A stretch of 64,000 bases of DNA from Lachnospiraceae bacterium (GTDB lineage Bacteria > Bacillota > Clostridia > Lachnospirales > Lachnospiraceae): positions 1-64,000 of the forward strand of contig JAAWCS010000007.1 in assembly GCA_022793375.1 (NCBI GenBank). The letters are read 5' to 3'. The notes beneath the pieces were generated by a model. It ran no database searches. It saw only the letters and a list, made by a program, of their open reading frames with translations, and had not been told where the DNA came from. A program made the translations under genes and the position numbers. Shown here one piece after another: positions 26,221 through 35,648 of this stretch; the first letter of the stretch is position 1, and each line of letters begins with the position of its first letter.

Positions 26221-28188
26221 ATGGAAAAAGGGAACCCGGCGAAAAAGGTGGGAGTACTGGCGGGAATCGCCGGTATTCCCTTTCTTGTCATTTGGCTTTT
26301 TGCCTGGATCAACATGCATGGGGACGTGCTTTTGGTGCAGGACGGGGCGGCGGACCTGCGCGGCCGGGAAACGACGGAGGGTCCGTTCATTCTGGCAGGC
26401 CGTTGGAGCCGCGTGGCGGGGAGTTTTGAACCGGAGCAGCTTTCGGGGCTTGTCTGGGAAGAGGTGGAGGACATCCGCTACATCCGGCGGATGCGGGGCT
26501 ATACGTATACGTTTTTACTGAAAACGGAGGAGACGCAGGAATGGAGTTTTCTGCTGCCGCGCCCCCACAGCAGCCGTCTGTGGCTGAACGGGACAGAAGT
26601 AACGGGGGAGGGGGCCGGTCTGTCGGCCGGGGAAATTTACCGCCTGTCGGACTATACGAACGAGCCGGAAATCCGCGTGGTGCTGCAGGTGACGAATTCC
26701 TCGATCTACGATGTCTATCAGGGAATCCTTCTCGGCAATCAGGCCGGCCTGTCGATGATCCAATATCGCTGGATGGCGCTGGACTGGATCGCGGCGGGCT
26801 TGTCCGTGATGCTGATTTTGATGTGTCTTATTTTGTTTCTGCCAAAGCGCAGTGAGAAATATCTGCTGCTGCTGGCGGCTTCGACGCTTGTGGAGCTGGC
26901 GCATTTTTTGCTGATCCCCCGGCATCCGGGCCTGTCGTTTTTCCACCTGGGAACGACCGCCTTTTACCGCCAGCTGGGGTTTATCCATTTTTATGTCGTG
27001 AAGCAGTTTGTACCGGGGGAGAGCAGCCGCTTCATGGATATCGGCGTGCCGGCGGTGACGGTCTTAACCGCGGCCGGCTGCCTTTTTCTGCCCCAGTACA
27101 GCAATCAGTGGATTCAGGCATCGTTTTTGTTTCACATGCTGGTGCAGGCCTGGATCCTCGCGCGCGGCGTCTGGCATGGCGCGGCGTATGCGCCGTTTAT
27201 TATGATCGGCTGTATGCTGGCGCTGGGGAACGAGCTGTTTTACCGGCTTTTGTATGCGGGCCGGATTCCGCAGGGAAAGATCGATATTGAATTGATGCCG
27301 GCGCAATATATGCGTTTTGCGTATATCGTCGCCTTTGCCTTTGCCACCTGCATGAAATACGGGCGCAAATTTTGCGAAGCGGACAGTTTGTCGGCCGACC
27401 TGGAAAAGAAAGTGAGAGAACAGACGGAAAAACTGCGCCGTTCAAACGAAATGTTGGTAAAGACCCAGGAAAACCGCCAGCGGTTTTTGACCGATATGGT
27501 GCACAATCTCAGAAGCCCCCTGTTTGCAATCGGCGGCTATCTGGACCTTTTGCGGGATGAGTGGGAGCAGCCGGGGGGCGAGCAGGGCAAATACCTGGAC
27601 CTGCTGGACCGCAAAACGGAATATCTGGGAAAAATGGTGGACGATATGTTTTTGAGCTATCGCCTGGAGGACGGACAGCTGCGCCTGGAGCAGGAAAATT
27701 TTGAGCTGGGGGAACTGTTAGAGGGCGTGGGGCAGGACGCGCGGGTCCGCGGGCAGGAGAAGGAGGTACGGGTGGAGGTGTCGGTGAAGGCAGGGGGCTG
27801 CTTTGTGCCGGGCGACCGCTTCCGTCTGAAGCAGGCGCTGGACAATATATTGGACAATGCGCTGCGCTACAGCCCGCCGGGGGGCGTGATCCGCATCTGC
27901 CAGGGGATGCGCGAAGGAGCATGCTTTATTTCGATCCGGGATCAGGGACCGGGGATTGCCAAGGAGCAGCAGGGGCGTTTGTTTGAACGCTACAAGAGCA
28001 AGGGGGCGGACGGGAAAAACGGCCTGGGGCTGTCGATCAGCAGCCAGATCGTGCAGCTGCACGGCGGGCGGATCGAGGTTGTGAGCGAGGCTGGGAAGGG
28101 AACGGAGATTGTCATATGGCTGCCGGGGGCGGAAAGCGGTACGGCGGCCGCGGATGGCGGGCAGGCAGAGGACGGGCCGCAGGAATGA
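26221..28188 (+). CDS. 7TM-type sensor histidine kinase
   Basis: A 655-residue membrane kinase. One N-terminal membrane segment (residues ~11-31) is followed by an extracytoplasmic beta-rich domain (~35-180, with RLWLNGTEVTGEGAG as in 7TMR-DISM ligand-binding domains). A seven-helix membrane region follows (~185-380), then a short coiled coil, a HisKA domain with H428 (DMVHNLRSPLFAIGGY) and an HATPase domain (DNILDNALRYSPPGG, DQGPGIA, GLGLSISSQIVQLHGG). It should sense an external, perhaps carbohydrate-like or organic, ligand. The likely partner regulator is encoded at 30389, on the other side of a secreted flavin reductase, which makes that reductase the probable target. The ATG lies 9 nt after icd. 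Confidence 0.9.
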   Translation: MEKGNPAKKVGVLAGIAGIPFLVIWLFAWINMHGDVLLVQDGAADLRGRETTEGPFILAGRWSRVAGSFEPEQLSGLVWEEVEDIRYIRRMRGYTYTFLLKTEETQEWSFLLPRPHSSRLWLNGTEVTGEGAGLSAGEIYRLSDYTNEPEIRVVLQVTNSSIYDVYQGILLGNQAGLSMIQYRWMALDWIAAGLSVMLILMCLILFLPKRSEKYLLLLAASTLVELAHFLLIPRHPGLSFFHLGTTAFYRQLGFIHFYVVKQFVPGESSRFMDIGVPAVTVLTAAGCLFLPQYSNQWIQASFLFHMLVQAWILARGVWHGAAYAPFIMIGCMLALGNELFYRLLYAGRIPQGKIDIELMPAQYMRFAYIVAFAFATCMKYGRKFCEADSLSADLEKKVREQTEKLRRSNEMLVKTQENRQRFLTDMVHNLRSPLFAIGGYLDLLRDEWEQPGGEQGKYLDLLDRKTEYLGKMVDDMFLSYRLEDGQLRLEQENFELGELLEGVGQDARVRGQEKEVRVEVSVKAGGCFVPGDRFRLKQALDNILDNALRYSPPGGVIRICQGMREGACFISIRDQGPGIAKEQQGRLFERYKSKGADGKNGLGLSISSQIVQLHGGRIEVVSEAGKGTEIVIWLPGAESGTAAADGGQAEDGPQE

Positions 28189-28324
28189 TAAAAAGCGCTG
28201 CGGTGTGAAAATTTCAACGGAATTTCAACGGAAAATAGTTTCGTATATGATATAATTCTCTCAATCTTCTGCATTGGCAGGGAGAGCAACTAAAGGAAGC
28301 ACAACGGATAGAAAAGGAGAGAGA

Positions 28325-30379
28325 ATGAGAAGAACAGGAAAACAAATGGCGGCGGCCTGCCTGGCCGCGATGCTGCTGCTGTCGGGCTGTGCCGGAAACG
28401 GCGGACAGACGACGGCTGTGGCGGAAAGCACGTCGGAGAGTTCGCAGGCCGCAGAGACGCAGGCGCCGACCACGGCAGAGACGGCGCCCACGGCGGCGGA
28501 GACACAAGCGGCCGGACCTGTAATGACGGACGGCAGCTACCAGGCGCAGGCCAGGGGATTTCATCTGCTGCAGCCGGTGAATGTGACGGTGGAGATCTCC
28601 GGCAACCGTATTTCCTCGATCGCGATCGGCGAGAACGCGGAGACAAACGGAATGCCGCAGATGGTTGAGAAGTATATGATCCCGCGGATTTTAGAGAGCC
28701 AGAGCCTGGCGGTCGATACGATTACGGGCGCTACGGCGACCTCGGCGGCCGTGCGGACGGCAATCGGCGACTGCTGTGAGCAGGCCGGAGCGGACCTGTC
28801 GCTGCTGCAGACGGAACCGGCCAAATCGGAGGAAACCGAAGAGTATACGGTGGATGTGGTAGTCGTCGGCATGGGCGGCTCGGGAACAGCGGCGGCCCTC
28901 AGCGCGGCGGAGAGCGGCGCTTCGGTGCTGGCGCTTGACAAAGCCGGGAAATGGGCCGGCACGAGCGCCATTACGTCAGGGCCGATGACCGTCAACGCTC
29001 CCAGCCAGGTGGAGGCGGAATACGCGGAGTGGAGCGATCCGATCTCCAAAGAGACGCGGGTCAAGGAAGCGGGCGAACTGCTGGTGGACGGGGACGCCCT
29101 GTATGAGGACTGGATCGCCTATACGACGGTGGACGGCGTCCAGCACGCAAAGACGGAGATTGTGCGGGCTCTGATTGACGGCTCGGGCGAAACGTTGGAC
29201 TGGCTGAGCGCAAGCGGCTTTGCCTTTGACCCGGCCCGCGGCTTTGTCGGCGGCAAGTGGGGCGTCTTTGCCCCTTACAGCGGCAACAAGGAGCAGACCG
29301 AGCAGTTCTTTGCCAATGCATACGAACGCTATGAAAAAGAACTGGGCGGCCAGTATCTTCTGGAAACCGAGGCGACCGAGCTGTTAATAGAGGACGGCAA
29401 AGTGGCCGGCGTCAGTGCCGTGAAACAGGACGGCACCAAAGTGATTGTGCACGCGGGAGCCGTGATTTTGGCGACCGGCGGTTTCGGCGGCAATGCAAAG
29501 ATGCAGGAGCAATACCTGGGAGAAGCCTGGCGTCTGTACGGCATGGCGCAGAACGACGGCGCCGGAATCCGCATGGCTCTGTCCGCGGGAGCGGCGACCT
29601 ACAATATCGATATGCCGCCGATGTCCCACTTCGTGGCGCCGTATATGATTATGACAGCGTTTGAAAACCCGATGGACAATGATATCCCGTATGGCCTTGT
29701 CTGCTCAGGCGAAGTGCTGGCAGTCGACCAGACAGGGACCCGTTTTACGGCGGAGAACGGCCTGGCGATGAACGCGTATAAGAACGGGGCCAAGTATTAT
29801 ACGATCCTGTCGGCCGAGCAGATCGACATTCTGCGGGAACAGGGCTTTTCGATGGCGGCCAGCGGCCGTTATCTGAGCCAGGGCGGCGTGCCGGAAAATA
29901 CGCCGCTTGCCAACATTGACGCAGTACTGGAGCAGGGAATTTCCATGGGTCTGATCTACAAAGCGGATACCCTGGAGGGGCTGGTCGAAGCAATCGGCAA
30001 TGAAAAAATGGTCCTGGATAACGTGACGGCTTCGGTGGACCAGTATAACAAGGCTGCCGAAGGCGCGGAGGATGCGCTCGGCAAAGCGCCGGAATTTTTT
30101 GAGCGCCTGGGCGGAGTCAATCCGGAGAGCGAGTATTATATCGCGGTGACCGGCGCGCCTTACATCTACAGCACATGCGGCGGCCTGGAGGTAAACGAGG
30201 ACATGCAGGTGCTCGATGAGGGCGGGAATGCGATCGCGGGCCTGTATGCGGTAGGCACGGACTCGATGGGCGTTATGTTTACCAATACCAAAGGATACAC
30301 CAACTACGGCGGCGTAGCGCAGGGATATGCGTTCTTCTCCGGCAAAGTGGCCGGTGCACACGCGGCGGCACAGGAATAG
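28325..30379 (+). CDS. Secreted FMN-binding / FAD-dependent reductase lipoprotein (fumarate-reductase-like)
   Basis: A 684-residue lipoprotein with lipobox LLSGC22, a Ser/Thr/Ala linker, an FMN-binding domain (~65-155) whose motif T134-G-A-T137 marks a covalently attached FMN, and a flavoprotein domain of the fumarate/urocanate-reductase family (~175-680) with FAD loop VGMGGSGTAAA at 182 and VILATGGFGGNAKM. Electrons would pass from the membrane through FMN and FAD to an external unsaturated acid. The C-terminal stretch TNTKGYTNYGGVAQGYAFF occupies the place where fumarate reductases have a substrate-binding Arg in a GANRLGGN-like motif; that Arg is not seen, so the substrate may not be fumarate. 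The ATG at 28325 follows AAGGAG. It is flanked by kinase and regulator genes. Confidence 0.9.
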   Translation: MRRTGKQMAAACLAAMLLLSGCAGNGGQTTAVAESTSESSQAAETQAPTTAETAPTAAETQAAGPVMTDGSYQAQARGFHLLQPVNVTVEISGNRISSIAIGENAETNGMPQMVEKYMIPRILESQSLAVDTITGATATSAAVRTAIGDCCEQAGADLSLLQTEPAKSEETEEYTVDVVVVGMGGSGTAAALSAAESGASVLALDKAGKWAGTSAITSGPMTVNAPSQVEAEYAEWSDPISKETRVKEAGELLVDGDALYEDWIAYTTVDGVQHAKTEIVRALIDGSGETLDWLSASGFAFDPARGFVGGKWGVFAPYSGNKEQTEQFFANAYERYEKELGGQYLLETEATELLIEDGKVAGVSAVKQDGTKVIVHAGAVILATGGFGGNAKMQEQYLGEAWRLYGMAQNDGAGIRMALSAGAATYNIDMPPMSHFVAPYMIMTAFENPMDNDIPYGLVCSGEVLAVDQTGTRFTAENGLAMNAYKNGAKYYTILSAEQIDILREQGFSMAASGRYLSQGGVPENTPLANIDAVLEQGISMGLIYKADTLEGLVEAIGNEKMVLDNVTASVDQYNKAAEGAEDALGKAPEFFERLGGVNPESEYYIAVTGAPYIYSTCGGLEVNEDMQVLDEGGNAIAGLYAVGTDSMGVMFTNTKGYTNYGGVAQGYAFFSGKVAGAHAAAQE

Positions 30380-30388
30380 AGGTGTTTC

Positions 30389-31093
30389 ATGCAGTACAAC
30401 GTGTTATTGATCGAAGATGACCTGGAAAATTGCGACATCCTTCTGCACTATCTGGATAAAATCGGGGATTATGCTACCGTGGTAGCTCACAACGCGTCGG
30501 AAGCGCTGGCGGCGGTTAAGCGGCGGAGCTTTGACCTGATCCTCATGGATATCATGCTGCCGGGGATGGACGGGATCGACCTCTGCGTCCAGCTCAGAAA
30601 GACTTTGTACTGCCCGGTCATTTTTATCAGCTGCCTGGACGACGAAGAAACGATCGTGCGGGCCATGCGCAGAGGCGGGGACGATTATCTGACAAAACCG
30701 TTTCGCTACGCAGTGCTGCAGGCCCATATGGAGGCCGTGCTGCGCCGGGTAAACGGCAGCGGCGCAGGGCTGGCGGAGGATATATGCTTCGGCCCGTTCA
30801 CCCTGTCCATTCGGGAGCATGTGCTGATCCGGGGCGAGACGCGGATTTATCTGTCGCCGACCGAATTCGAGCTGCTGGTGCTGTTCCTCAATCACAAAGA
30901 GGAAACGCTGGCCTTTGAAGAGATCTATCAATATATATGGAAGAAACCCAGTTATGGAGATTTGCGCACCGTCTTTTCCCATGTGCGCAACCTGCGCAAA
31001 AAGCTGGAGCAAAACCCTTCCGCGCCGGAATACATTCAGACGGTTCCCCGCGTCGGGTACCGCTTTACGGCGCAGCAGGACACAGAAGCCTAA
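30389..31093 (+). CDS. OmpR/PhoB-family response regulator
   Basis: A 234-residue regulator. The receiver domain has the acidic pair in LLIEDDLE, the phospho-acceptor Asp in LILMDIMLPGMDG (near residue 53) and the Lys in DDYLTKPFRY. The C-terminal winged-helix domain (~135-230) has the LSPTEFELLVLFLNH helix and RTVFSHVRNLRKKLE recognition segment, ending PRVGYRF. It begins 9 nt after the flavin reductase stop and probably forms a two-component system with the 7TM kinase at 26221, with the reductase gene in between. It is followed by a strong terminator. Confidence 0.92.
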   Translation: MQYNVLLIEDDLENCDILLHYLDKIGDYATVVAHNASEALAAVKRRSFDLILMDIMLPGMDGIDLCVQLRKTLYCPVIFISCLDDEETIVRAMRRGGDDYLTKPFRYAVLQAHMEAVLRRVNGSGAGLAEDICFGPFTLSIREHVLIRGETRIYLSPTEFELLVLFLNHKEETLAFEEIYQYIWKKPSYGDLRTVFSHVRNLRKKLEQNPSAPEYIQTVPRVGYRFTAQQDTEA

Positions 31094-31105
31094 AGGAAAG
31101 GAAGG

Positions 31106-31131
31106 CGGGCCGGTTTTTACCGGCCCGTTTT
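31106..31131 (+). terminator. Intrinsic terminator after the flavin-reductase operon
   Basis: CGGGCCGGT (31106-31114) pairs with ACCGGCCCG (31119-31127) around a TTTT loop, followed by four T. Confidence 0.8.
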
Positions 31132-31153
31132 GCGTGCGCAGGCAGAAAGCTTC

Positions 31154-31182
31154 TTGTTATTTTGGGCCGGCCATGGTAGAAT
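31154..31182 (+). promoter_or_regulatory. Promoter of gltX
   Basis: -35 TTGTTA (31154-31159), 17-nt spacer, -10 TAGAAT (31177-31182). The same hexamers and spacing are found at the icd promoter. Confidence 0.55.
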
Positions 31183-31272
31183 GAAGGACGTAAAAGAAAG
31201 GCTTTGGGCATCGGACGGCAGTGCCGGACGTCGGGGGAGGCCCGGAGCCGGGAAAGAACGAGGAAAATAATT

Positions 31273-32730
31273 ATGAGTAAAGTAAGGACACGTTTTGCGC
31301 CCAGTCCGACCGGGCGGATGCACGTCGGGAACCTGCGCACGGCCCTGTACGCTTATCTGATTGCCAAGCATGAGAACGGCGATTTTTTGCTGCGGATCGA
31401 AGATACGGACCAGGAGCGCTATGTCGAAGGCGCGGTGGACATCATTTACCGCACGTTGGAAAAAACCGGTCTGCTCCATGACGAAGGCCCGGACAAGGAC
31501 GGCGGCTGCGGCCCCTATGTGCAGAGCGAACGCCAGGCGGCGGGGATCTATCTGGACTATGCCAGACAGCTGGTCGAAAAGGGAGAAGCCTATTACTGCT
31601 TCTGCGATAAAGAACGTCTGGACTCCCTGCGCACCGAGGTGGCGGGAAAAGAAATCACCGTGTACGACAAGCACTGTCTGCACTTGAGCAAAGAGGAAAT
31701 CGCGGCCAACCTGGCGGCCGGCAAGCCTTATGTAATCCGCCAGAACAATCCGACGACAGGCACGACGACCTTCCACGACGAAATCTACGGCGACATCACC
31801 GTGGACAACGCCGAATTGGACGACATGATCCTGATCAAATCGGACGGCTACCCCACCTACAATTTTGCCAATGTGGTGGACGACCATCTGATGGGCATCA
31901 CCCACGTCGTGCGCGGAAACGAATATCTTTCCTCCTCGCCGAAATACAACCGGCTGTATGAGGCGTTCGGCTGGGAGGTGCCTACCTATGTGCACTGTCC
32001 CCTGATTACGGACGAAGAGCACAAAAAACTCTCCAAGCGCTGCGGCCATTCTTCCTTTGAAGATCTGCTGGAGCAGGGATTTGTCACGGAAGCGATCGTT
32101 AATTTTGTCGCGCTCTTGGGCTGGAGTCCGGAGGACAACCGGGAAATCCTCTCCATGGAAGAACTGGTGGCCCAATTCGATTACCGTCATATGTCCAAAT
32201 CGCCGGCTGTCTTTGATTTTACGAAGCTTAAATGGATGAACGGCGAGTATCTCAAAGCCATGGAGTTTGAAGCCTTTTACCAGATGGCCGAGCCCTGTCT
32301 GCGGGAGGTGATCCATCGGGAGCTGGACCTGCGCACGATTGCGCAGATGGTAAAGACGCGGATCGAGACATTTGCCGATATCAAAGATCATGTGGACTTC
32401 TTTGAGGAGGTGCCGGAGTACGACTGCTCGATGTACACGCATAAAAAAATGAAAACCAACGAGGATAATTCGCTGGCGCTTTTAGAAGAAGTGCTGCCGC
32501 TGTTAGAGACGGCGGGGGATTTTTCCAACGACGCCCTGTACGCGATGCTCAAGGCGTTCGGCGACGCAAAAGGATATAAAGTTGGCTTTATCATGTGGCC
32601 GATCCGCACCGCCCTCTCCGGCAAACAGATGACGCCGGCCGGAGCGACCGAGATCCTTGCCGTGCTTGGCCGGGAGGAATCGCTGAAACGGATCCGGGCG
32701 GCCATTGAGAAGCTGGCGGCCAACCGTTAG
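31273..32730 (+). CDS. gltX: Glutamate--tRNA ligase
   Basis: A 485-residue class I aminoacyl-tRNA synthetase that charges tRNA-Glu. The HIGH-type motif is in [20 protein letters not shown] near the N-terminus. IEDTDQER forms part of the glutamate pocket and the KMSKS-type loop is KKLSKRCG near residue 258. The C-terminal anticodon-binding domain follows. The ATG at 31273 is preceded by GAGGAAAATAA, a modest ribosome-binding site. It starts an operon with a YwaF-like membrane protein and a UvrD-type helicase (20-nt gap, then a 4-nt overlap). Confidence 0.97.
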   Translation: MSKVRTRFAPSPTGRMHVGNLRTALYAYLIAKHENGDFLLRIEDTDQERYVEGAVDIIYRTLEKTGLLHDEGPDKDGGCGPYVQSERQAAGIYLDYARQLVEKGEAYYCFCDKERLDSLRTEVAGKEITVYDKHCLHLSKEEIAANLAAGKPYVIRQNNPTTGTTTFHDEIYGDITVDNAELDDMILIKSDGYPTYNFANVVDDHLMGITHVVRGNEYLSSSPKYNRLYEAFGWEVPTYVHCPLITDEEHKKLSKRCGHSSFEDLLEQGFVTEAIVNFVALLGWSPEDNREILSMEELVAQFDYRHMSKSPAVFDFTKLKWMNGEYLKAMEFEAFYQMAEPCLREVIHRELDLRTIAQMVKTRIETFADIKDHVDFFEEVPEYDCSMYTHKKMKTNEDNSLALLEEVLPLLETAGDFSNDALYAMLKAFGDAKGYKVGFIMWPIRTALSGKQMTPAGATEILAVLGREESLKRIRAAIEKLAANR

Positions 32731-32750
32731 CGCCGTAGGGAAGGGATAAG

Positions 32751-33512
32751 ATGGAACCATTTGCTTATTTGTTTGCGTGCAGTGAGACGATCCCGGCCGG
32801 CCTGGGCTTTCCGCTCTTTGGCACAGGTCATGTGACGTGGCTTTTGGCGATCGCAGCGGTCTGTATCCTGGTATGCCGCGCTTACCGCCGCCGGGACGAA
32901 AAGGGGCGGCTGCGGATCCGCCGGGTGCTGTCGGCACTTTTGATTGCCGATGAACTTCTGAAAATCGGCGTCCTGTCGGCGACAGGCTGTTATACGGCGG
33001 AATACCTGCCCCTGCATGTGTGCAGCATCAATATCTTTATCTGTCTGTGGTACACGCTGAAGCCGAACCGGATCGCGCCGGAGATTTTGTATGCCCTGTC
33101 TTTGCCGGGGGCCATCGTAGCGCTGTGCGTCCCGACCTGGGTGCGGCTGCCGTTTCTGAACCTGATGAGTTTTCACAGCTTCAGCGTTCATGGGATGCTT
33201 CTGCTGTATCCGCTGCTGCTTTTAGCGGGAGGAGAGTACCGGCCGAGCCTTGGGCGGCTGTGGATTCCGGGGCTTTTTGTGGCAGTGCTGAGTCCGGCGC
33301 TGTATCTGTTCAACTGCCGTTTTTCGACCAATTTTATGTTTTTAAACGGGACAGAAGAAAACATCGTGCTGGAAACCGTGCAGGGCGTGGCCGGGGAACG
33401 TTTCTATATCGCAGGGCTGGGAGTACTGGTTTTGCTGGTCTGGCTGCTGTTTTACCTTCCGTGGGAAGGACTTCGGCGGCACAAAAATAAGAAATCCGAG
33501 AAAATCCTATGA
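32751..33512 (+). CDS. YwaF/TIGR02206-family integral membrane protein
   Basis: A 253-residue hydrophobic protein with about six to seven predicted membrane helices and the family motif LPLHVCSINIFICL near residue 85. It resembles B. subtilis YwaF (TIGR02206), a membrane family of unknown function. The N-terminus has no cleavable signal; the C-terminus is basic (GLRRHKNKKSEKIL). Its end overlaps the ATG of the helicase gene by 4 nt (ATGA), so the two are coupled, but no functional link is evident. Confidence 0.75.
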   Translation: MEPFAYLFACSETIPAGLGFPLFGTGHVTWLLAIAAVCILVCRAYRRRDEKGRLRIRRVLSALLIADELLKIGVLSATGCYTAEYLPLHVCSINIFICLWYTLKPNRIAPEILYALSLPGAIVALCVPTWVRLPFLNLMSFHSFSVHGMLLLYPLLLLAGGEYRPSLGRLWIPGLFVAVLSPALYLFNCRFSTNFMFLNGTEENIVLETVQGVAGERFYIAGLGVLVLLVWLLFYLPWEGLRRHKNKKSEKIL

Positions 33513-35458
33513 AAAAACAATTGAATGAAGCACAGCGTCAGGCCGTCGCCCATTTTACCGGGCCCTGCCTGGCGCTGGCCGGCCCGGGCTCCGGCAAGAC
33601 GACCGTCATTGTCGAGCGGCTTTGCCGCCTGCTTGCGCGGGGAGTACCGGCAAGGAATATCCTGGTGCTGACATTTACGCGGGCCGCGGCGGCCGAAATG
33701 CGTGAGCGGTTTATGCGGCGGATGGAGGAGGAAGCGCGCAGGCCGGCGGCGGATGCAGAGGGGCGGCCGTGTGCGGCACCGCCGCTTTGCACAGCACAGG
33801 CCGGCCAGGTGGCGTTTGGTACGTTTCACTCGGCCTTTTACCAAATCCTGCGCTACAGCGGCGGCTACGACGGCGGCAGCGTCCTGCGGCCCCGGGAAAA
33901 AGCCGCCTTTTTGGAGGAAGCGGCCCGGGGCATGGGCATCTGGTACGGCCGTGAAGGGTGGGTGTCGGAGGTACTAAAGGAAATCGGCGACGTAAAAGGA
34001 AACGGCGGGGAGTTAAACGAATACCGGCCCCTGAGCTGTAAGCCAAACGAATTTACGGCGCTTTACCACGGATACCAGGAACTGCTCAAGAGCCGGCACA
34101 GGCTGGATTTTGACGACATGCTGCTGCGCTGTCGGGAGCTTTTTTACGAGAGACCGGAGGTCCTGGAGATCTGGCAGGAACGGTTTGAATTTATCCTGAT
34201 CGACGAGTATCAGGACAGCAGCCGCCTGCAGTGCGAACTGGCGCAGCTGATAGCGGCGCCGCAGGATAACGTGATGGCAGTCGGGGACGACGACCAGTCG
34301 ATCTATGGGTTTCGCGGGGCGGCGCCGGAACGGATGCGGGATTTTCTGGCAGCGTATCCGCAGGCTTCGCGCTATCTGCTGGACGTCAATTACCGCTGTC
34401 ATGCGGACATCGTGGCGGCGGCCGGCCGCTTGATCGGAGAAAACAAAAACCGGCTGCCAAAGAAAATCCGCGCTACGGGAAGCGGCGTAAGACGGCCGGC
34501 CGCGGCCGCCGGCTGTCTTACGGCCGGGGCGGTGACCTGCCGCGAATATGCCGCTCTGCGGGAGGAAAACGAAGCAGTGGCCGCGCAGATCAAGGCCTAT
34601 CACGAAGCCGGGCTGGCTTACGAGGAAATGGCGGTGCTGTACCGCACAAACCAGAACCCGGCGCAGCTATTGCGCTTGCTGGATACACAGGGCATTCCCG
34701 TACAGGTCAAAGGGACGGGCGCCGTCCTCTATCATCACTGGATCTGCGAGGATTTCTGCGCGTACCTGGCCGCCGCTGCCGGCAGTACGCGGCGCGCGGA
34801 CTGGCTGCGCGTCATCAGCCATCCGGAACGCTACGTAAGCCGCAGCGCCCTGCGCACAGAGCCGGTAAACCTGGACAAGCTGTTTGATTTTTATGCGGAG
34901 GATAACAGAAGGCTTGATTTGCTGGACCGTCTTTCGTATGACCTGGCCGTGCTGAAAAAAGTACCGCCTTACGCGGCCATCAGCCACCTGCGCCGCTATA
35001 TGGGGTACGACGAGTATCTGCAGGAACAGGATCAAAGCGAGGAGGGGCGCCTGTCGGAACTGGCGGAACAGATTCAGGAGACGGCCGACGGCTGTCTTAC
35101 GGCCGGAGAGTGGCTTCATTATGTGAAAAAGAAGCAGGAAGCCGCAGAGAAGGAGGGGACGCCGGCCCAGGCCGCGCCGGAACGCGGCGTCTTACCCGGC
35201 GTGCGCTTTATGACAATGCACGGCTCCAAAGGGCTGGAATTTCCGGTCGTGTTTTTGGTGGACGCCAATGAGGGGATCACTCCGTACCGGCAGGCCGATA
35301 CGCCCGAGGGCATCGAAGAGGAACGCCGCCTGTTCTATGTGGCGATGACACGCGCCAAGCAGCGGCTTCATATCAGCTGGACCAAAGAGCGCTTTCATCG
35401 GCAGCAGAGTATGTCGCGGTTTGTCCGCGAAGCGGGGCTTGGCGCGGATGTGGTATGA
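33509..35458 (+). CDS. UvrD/PcrA-type ATP-dependent DNA helicase
   Basis: A 649-residue superfamily 1A helicase. Motif I GPGSGKTTVIVERL is near residue 28, Ia LTFTRAAAAEMRERF, II LIDEYQDSSRLQ, III VGDDDQSIYGFRGA, IV YRTN, V TMHGSKGLEFPVVFL and VI LFYVAMTRAKQRLHISW. It is shorter than PcrA/UvrD (about 720-750) and lacks a long C-terminal tail. It probably unwinds DNA during repair or clears protein roadblocks. Translation is coupled to the membrane protein upstream. The 3' flank holds an interspersed repeat at 35535-35633. Confidence 0.92.
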   Translation: MKKQLNEAQRQAVAHFTGPCLALAGPGSGKTTVIVERLCRLLARGVPARNILVLTFTRAAAAEMRERFMRRMEEEARRPAADAEGRPCAAPPLCTAQAGQVAFGTFHSAFYQILRYSGGYDGGSVLRPREKAAFLEEAARGMGIWYGREGWVSEVLKEIGDVKGNGGELNEYRPLSCKPNEFTALYHGYQELLKSRHRLDFDDMLLRCRELFYERPEVLEIWQERFEFILIDEYQDSSRLQCELAQLIAAPQDNVMAVGDDDQSIYGFRGAAPERMRDFLAAYPQASRYLLDVNYRCHADIVAAAGRLIGENKNRLPKKIRATGSGVRRPAAAAGCLTAGAVTCREYAALREENEAVAAQIKAYHEAGLAYEEMAVLYRTNQNPAQLLRLLDTQGIPVQVKGTGAVLYHHWICEDFCAYLAAAAGSTRRADWLRVISHPERYVSRSALRTEPVNLDKLFDFYAEDNRRLDLLDRLSYDLAVLKKVPPYAAISHLRRYMGYDEYLQEQDQSEEGRLSELAEQIQETADGCLTAGEWLHYVKKKQEAAEKEGTPAQAAPERGVLPGVRFMTMHGSKGLEFPVVFLVDANEGITPYRQADTPEGIEEERRLFYVAMTRAKQRLHISWTKERFHRQQSMSRFVREAGLGADVV

Positions 35459-35534
35459 GACGGGCGCCTGCAGGCGCAGCCGTTTGACGCAGTCCTGAAA
35501 CACCGCTGTCTGGCGCCTGCGTCTTGTCATAAAA

Positions 35535-35633
35535 GGGGCTGCTGCAAAACAAAGATTCTGCACAATATATGGCGTTGACACCCAGGCGGGCGCAACCATA
35601 TTTGTGTTTGATCTGAGTTTTGCAAACAGCCCC
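35535..35633. repeat. ~100-bp interspersed inverted-repeat element, copy 3
   Basis: GGGGCTGCTGCAAAAC (35535-35550) and GTTTTGCAAACAGCCCC (35617-35633) form near-perfect terminal inverted repeats. The interior shares an identical 16-mer and most other positions with 23412-23510. It lies between two convergent genes, where its hairpin might also end transcription. The rest of 35459-35648 shows nothing else. Confidence 0.8.
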
Positions 35634-35648
35634 TTACGGGACATAAGC

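Noticed and set aside
31117-32442. 441-codon open frame antisense to gltX
   Set aside because: Shadow frame, compositionally biased, no motifs; gltX is unambiguous.
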